Below are positions 43,501-49,500 of a DNA stretch of 64,000 nt, piece by piece. Position 1 is the first letter of the stretch, and each line of letters starts with the position of its first letter. A program made the translations under genes and the position numbers. A model generated the notes under the pieces. That model saw only the letters and a program-made list of their open reading frames with translations, had not been told where the DNA came from and did no database searches. The DNA is from Gordionus sp. m RMFG-2023. Its lineage: Eukaryota > Nematomorpha > Gordioida > Chordodea > Parachordodidae. The stretch is from the NCBI RefSeq assembly GCF_954871325.1, contig NC_088779.1:15688846-15752845 (forward strand), read 5' to 3'.

Positions 43501-46500
43501 AAAATTTTGGCCGGTGATGTTCCAGATTTTGCGTCACAATACTTTTTGGTGTACGACTCATTGCCTTGCAAAACCCAATAAGGATAACAGGCCAATTTCT
43601 ATGGACTCATCTTTTAAGCGCCTTGTTGCCCAAATGATTTCCTAAGAATTAAGCATGATGCATCTCTCATCTTGAATCCTTTTCAACTGGGCGTTGGAGT
43701 TGCCGGTGGTTGTGAGGCTGTGATATACTTAACTAGTATTCATTTCAAAAACAATCCCTCAAATGAAATCTTAATTAAAATATGTCTTTAATACCCTCTC
43801 TCAGAACTCTTTCTTAAAATCCTTGAGCACTTTTTTCCTGGATATGGCATATTTTTCCATACCTGCTATCGATATCATTCCACTTTACACTTCATATCAT
43901 ATAAAATTCCTTCCAGGAGATAAAGAGAGGAGGAGACATGATCATATCGTTGATTCCGAGACGAAATAGCAATGGGCTAAGGGGATCACCCAGTTTTTTC
44001 TCTCAACAAAATTTGCCGGTCTTGACATCAAATCTCCTTCTAATTTAGCTTTAACAACTTTTATCTCAAGATGCTTGATAATAAAACCTATTGTTACCAC
44101 TCTCTGTCCTGTGGACGAGAAGGAATGGGACATCTCGGTTGTTGCCTGCTGAGTCAAAACTAGACTATCAAGCATGCAACCCCTAGATCGTCCTCTCTTT
44201 TCGTCATTGCTAAACTCTGGGCCCGAGTTCCTCGAGTCTATTCCTTCTGTTAATATTCAATTACAACTCACCAAAAATGAACTCACTCATACCATTGGAA
44301 TCCGTATCAATTGCTCAATTACCCCACCTTACCTTTGCTATGAATGTTATGCCCCTGTTGACTTGAAAGGACGAAATAGCCTACACTGCCATTCATGAAA
44401 AGGACGTAGTATTCCTAGATACAATCATTGTAATACCATTATTCATGTGCCCTTAAATCTGCGCAGATTACATCGATCCTCGAACCTAGTGGTATTTTCA
44501 GGTCGTATGGAAATCCTCCAGATGACATTACCCAAATCCCTCGAAAGAGAGATCAATTTCGACTATTCCTGTGTAAATCCTCTAGCTCCTACAAATCTTA
44601 GTACAAATACAAACATCTTGGACATCAAAGCTATCCAAAATTAATAAATATTTGGAAATATCCAATGAATACATTTTTAAATCTACATTAGCCACATTTG
44701 ATAGCGATGCTTTAACATTCTTCAAGGAACCCTCTTATTAGTAAAATCACTGATGAACCCAGGGAAGATTTTTACCTTAAGCAAAGTCTCTCCTTTCATA
44801 AATCGAATTACATCAGTTTCTTTAAAAGTCTCTTTTCTAAGGGGCTAACCTAACTTTTCTTAAAAATCTCTTTTATATATTTTATTTTTTTATATATAAT
44901 AATCCTTTTTACATATTTTGATTTTATGTTCTTATATTTTATCATATGATGGATTAAAATTATGAAGTATATATATTATATTATTATTATACTAACACAT
45001 ATATATTGTTTTTATTACTAGCTAATAACCCGTCAAGAATGACGGGGTTGAGGGGTAATTAGTTTTTGTGTATATGGTACTTAATATACTTTATATTAAA
45101 ATTTAGAAGAAAAAGAGATAAAATTGTTGCAATGTAACCCTTGAGCATTAAGGGTATTAGAAATATCAAAAATTGAATTTGTGATAGGAATCATATTGGG
45201 TAGAATTAAAAATAGTGATGCTTCAAAATTTTTGAATTTTAAATATGGGATAGACAAAAATTTTGTTTTGCAGACACGCTAGGTCTGATCAAAAAACCAT
45301 GTGCAATGCAACTTTCCCAAAATTTTGCCATTTATTTCTATTGTAATTTAATAACAATGTCTTAAATTTAATTTTATATTCCATTTATGTAATTTAATAA
45401 CAATTCTTAAATTTAATATTATATTTAGAATAAAATTTAAATTTTTGATAGAAATCATATTGGGTAAAATTTAAAATAGATATGCTTGAAAATTTTTTAA
45501 TTTTATATATGGACCAGACATTGGCCTGAAATTTTTTTTCTCAAGCCTGGAGATAGGTAAATCTCTGAAAACCATATTGTTGGAAAAATTTTCTCAAGCC
45601 CGCCAAAGACCATAATAATTTTGTTAGTTGAGAACTGAAATAAAATATATAAAAGTCATAATTCATTTAAAAATAAAATCAGAATATGAAAGTTGCATGG
45701 GCTTGGTTTTTTAATCAGGCCTGGCGATTTCTGCAAAAAAAATTTTCAGGCCAATGTCTAGCCCATATTTAAAATTAAAAAATTTTCAAGCATTTCTATT
45801 TTATTTACACAATATGATTTCTATCACAAATCTAAATTTTATTCTAAATATAAAATTAAATTTAAGACATTCAATAAAAATAAATGGCAAAATTTTATGA
45901 TTGCATGGGACTTGGTTTTTTGATCAGGCCTAGCTATGTCTGCAAAAAAAAATTTTCAGGCCAATATATAACCCATATTTAAAATTCAAAAATCTTAAAG
46001 CATCTCTATTTTAAATTTTATCCAATATGATTTCCATTACAAATTTAAATTTTGATATCAAACATGCTCACGGTATACATTGCAACAATTTTACCCCTTT
46101 TTCTCCTAAATTTTAATATTTATAAAAAATTTATTAATAAAGTATATTTAGTACCATACACACAAACTAAATAATTACCCTTTAACCCCGTCAGCTAATA
46201 TGGTAATAAACGGCAGAATTTAAATATATCAGCTATTAATTAATATTAAAGGTTCGGTTCGGTTCAACTAATTATAAAGGTTTAATTCATAATTTTTTTT
46301 TATTGAAACCATCTTCTAATTTATTTATATTATAAGCATTTATGAATTATATATAAAAAAATATATAAGATTCAAAATAACTCATTTTTAAATATATTAT
46401 TTGAACTTAGCCCTTTTTACAGAAACTTGTGTTGCGGGAACCGCAATTTATTTCTCTAAAATATAATAACTGAACAGGGTTAACCGTTTTTTCTAAAGGT

Positions 46501-49500
46501 CCCTTTTACTCCTTCAAAAAATTATTATATTGTTCAGATATTTATATAAATTTTTTTTAAAAAAATATTTAAGGTCGGAATCTTTTTTTTAAAAAACAAT
46601 TAAATTATATTTTATGGCTGGTACCATAAAATTTTATTTTTTAGAGATATTTAATATGTATTACTTTTACGCTTTGAAAATATTTTTTGGTTTTTCGGAT
46701 TTTTTATAAATATATTTATTAATATTTTTTTAAATTAAAAAGGCTTAACCTCATCTCTTTTCATTCATTATATACCTTAATTTTATATAGTGATGTTAAG
46801 GTAACTTTACCTGTAACTAGTTACATTTTGGCTAAAAAATAACTGTAACTAGTTATATTTTTAAATAGTTATAATTTTTGAAATGTAACTGCCAAAAGTA
46901 ACTAGTTACTTTTAAAGATATATTCAAATAATTAATTTTATTTTTATCATGTTGTGATAAATTAATTTTAAATTAAATTTATTTTTTAAATTAAATTTAT
47001 TAATTTAAAATTTTGTGAAAATGTCTGATTGTTATAATTTCCCGTTCAAATTTACCTTAATACCTCAAAGTGAATCCCAGACGAATGAATCATGCTTAAA
47101 ACCAACATCACTTGATGTAGTTGGATTTTTTGACCTAAAGCGCCAAAATATTCTGGATAATGAACTTATAGAAAACTTTATCAAATCTAATAACAACACT
47201 TTTTCCTAATATAACGATTTTCCAAAGTTAAAATTACTCTTTATTAAATATAATGTTGTTCTAACATCAAGTGCTCCAGTAGAGCGCTTGTTCAGTGTAT
47301 GTAAGCTCATTTTTGGAGATAAACGAGCACGTCTCCTAGATAATAACTTTGAAATTAATTTGTTGTTAAAAGCAAATAAACATTTATTAGATTCTAATTT
47401 TTATGAAAAATAAATGTTTTTTTTTTCAATGCAAATATATATTTTTATATTCGATGTAAATATTCAATTTTGCGATATTTTTTTATATAAATAAATTGTA
47501 TATTATTTTAAATAACTGATTATACTTTGTTTATCCTAATTTTTTTTATATTAAATAAATGCATTCAATAAATAAATAATGCGCATATGAATGATGTATA
47601 AAGTAAGTAACTAATTACTTTTGAAAATAACTGTAACTAATGTTATGTTTTTGCCAATGTAACTAGTAACTGTAACTAGTTATATTTCAAAAGTAACTTT
47701 TAACATCACTAATTTTATACTATTTACTTTTTTTAAAATCCCTTATTTTGAATCCCCACGTTGGCACATAATTCCATATCCCAATACGACATATATATAC
47801 TTCATCATAATTTTAATCCATCATATGTTAAAATATAAGAACATAAAATTAAAATATGAAAAAGGAATAATACAAAAAAAATATGGAAATTTTTGCATAT
47901 AGTATTTAATTTTTTAAGTAACGAGTAATGCATGAGCATGAGTAATGCATTATTTTTTTGGAGTAACGTTTACAGCACTAATTTTAAATGAATTTTTTTC
48001 ATTTTCTTCTAATTTTATTGATTCCCATATAGAATTAATTTAAAGCTATAATAGTGGCCAATAAATAATTATTATATCATATTTTTAAGCAAAATTTAAT
48101 TGATCCGAGCCCTCATTCTACTAGCCCCTAAGGACTAATATGATTAAACATTTCCTGGGCAAAAAAAATATACTGTTAATTTTCCTTTTATTATAGTAGA
48201 AAGTTTTTTTTTATATATAAAATAAGAAACGTGCAGGCCAAGCTATAAGCCCGAGTACACAGGCCGGGCAGTATTTTAATTTCTTTAAATATACAGGGCC
48301 GGGCCTAAAAAATTTTTTTTTAAATACCCGGGCAGGGCCGTATTATTTTACGCCATTATTAGCTATAAAAAAAATAAAAATAATATATTTAAAAAAAATC
48401 CGGGCAGCCTTAAAATATAAAGGCGGGCTGGGCAAAAAAATAAAAAAATAATCCGGGCCAGTGCAGGTCATACAAATGGTACCTCTGTAGATCTGAAAAT
48501 ATAATTTCAATTTTTCAAAAATATTTAAAAAAATAGTGGTATCATATAGACAACCTCCCCCAGCCATATCAGAAAGCATATAAATTTTTAAATAAGATTA
48601 GATGGGGAAGCATTTCAATGATTAGACCTCCATCATATTAATTCTGTTTTAATCGTCAGAATTAATAATTTTAGGGCTTTAAAATATAAAATATTATCTT
48701 TTTTTAACATGTGCTAAATTTAAAAATAAATGTTTCAAATATAAATAATATTATAAAACTTGTTTGGTAATAGTAATGAATAAAAATATATTTAATTATA
48801 ATATTTTGGTTGTTTCAATAGAGATGATATAAGTATTATATTAAGTTTAAATTTAACAATTTGAAAGTGGTTTCCAAATCATATTTTCCTGTCTGAAAAA
48901 ATTTTTTTTAGTTAATAATTAAGAAACTTTCTAAATAGCCCTATTTCCAAAAAAAAAATGTTTTTAGACCCTAGTTCGACTTAAGCCTCATTTCAGGTTC
49001 AACTAAGTCTGTCTAAAGGCCGATAAATATAAAAATGCGATTTTCATTAAACTCCATTCTCGATATTGCAACTGATGTAATTCATTTGAGATAATGCATT
49101 CGCTTCGCAATAATACATTAGCGATAATGAATTCGCTTTAATATCTTCACAATAATGCACACGCGATAAAGCATTTACTGCAATGCATTAGCGATAATGT
49201 TTTCGCGCTAAGACATTCACGATAATACATTCGAATAATGCATTCGCGATAATGAATTCGCTTTAATATTTTCGCGATAATGCATTCGAGGCATTTGCGG
49301 TAATGCATTCGCGTTATTATATTCGCTGTAATGCGCGGTAACCTTCTAATCTTATACTTCTCTTCCAACAAGAGGTTGGTTTTGGAACAACCAAAAACTC
49401 ATGACCGGGCATTTCTTAGACTTTCCGAGAATCAACAAGGGATCCAAACCGAACCTTTAACCCAGTATTTTAATGATTTTCTATTAGAATCTGAACAAAT

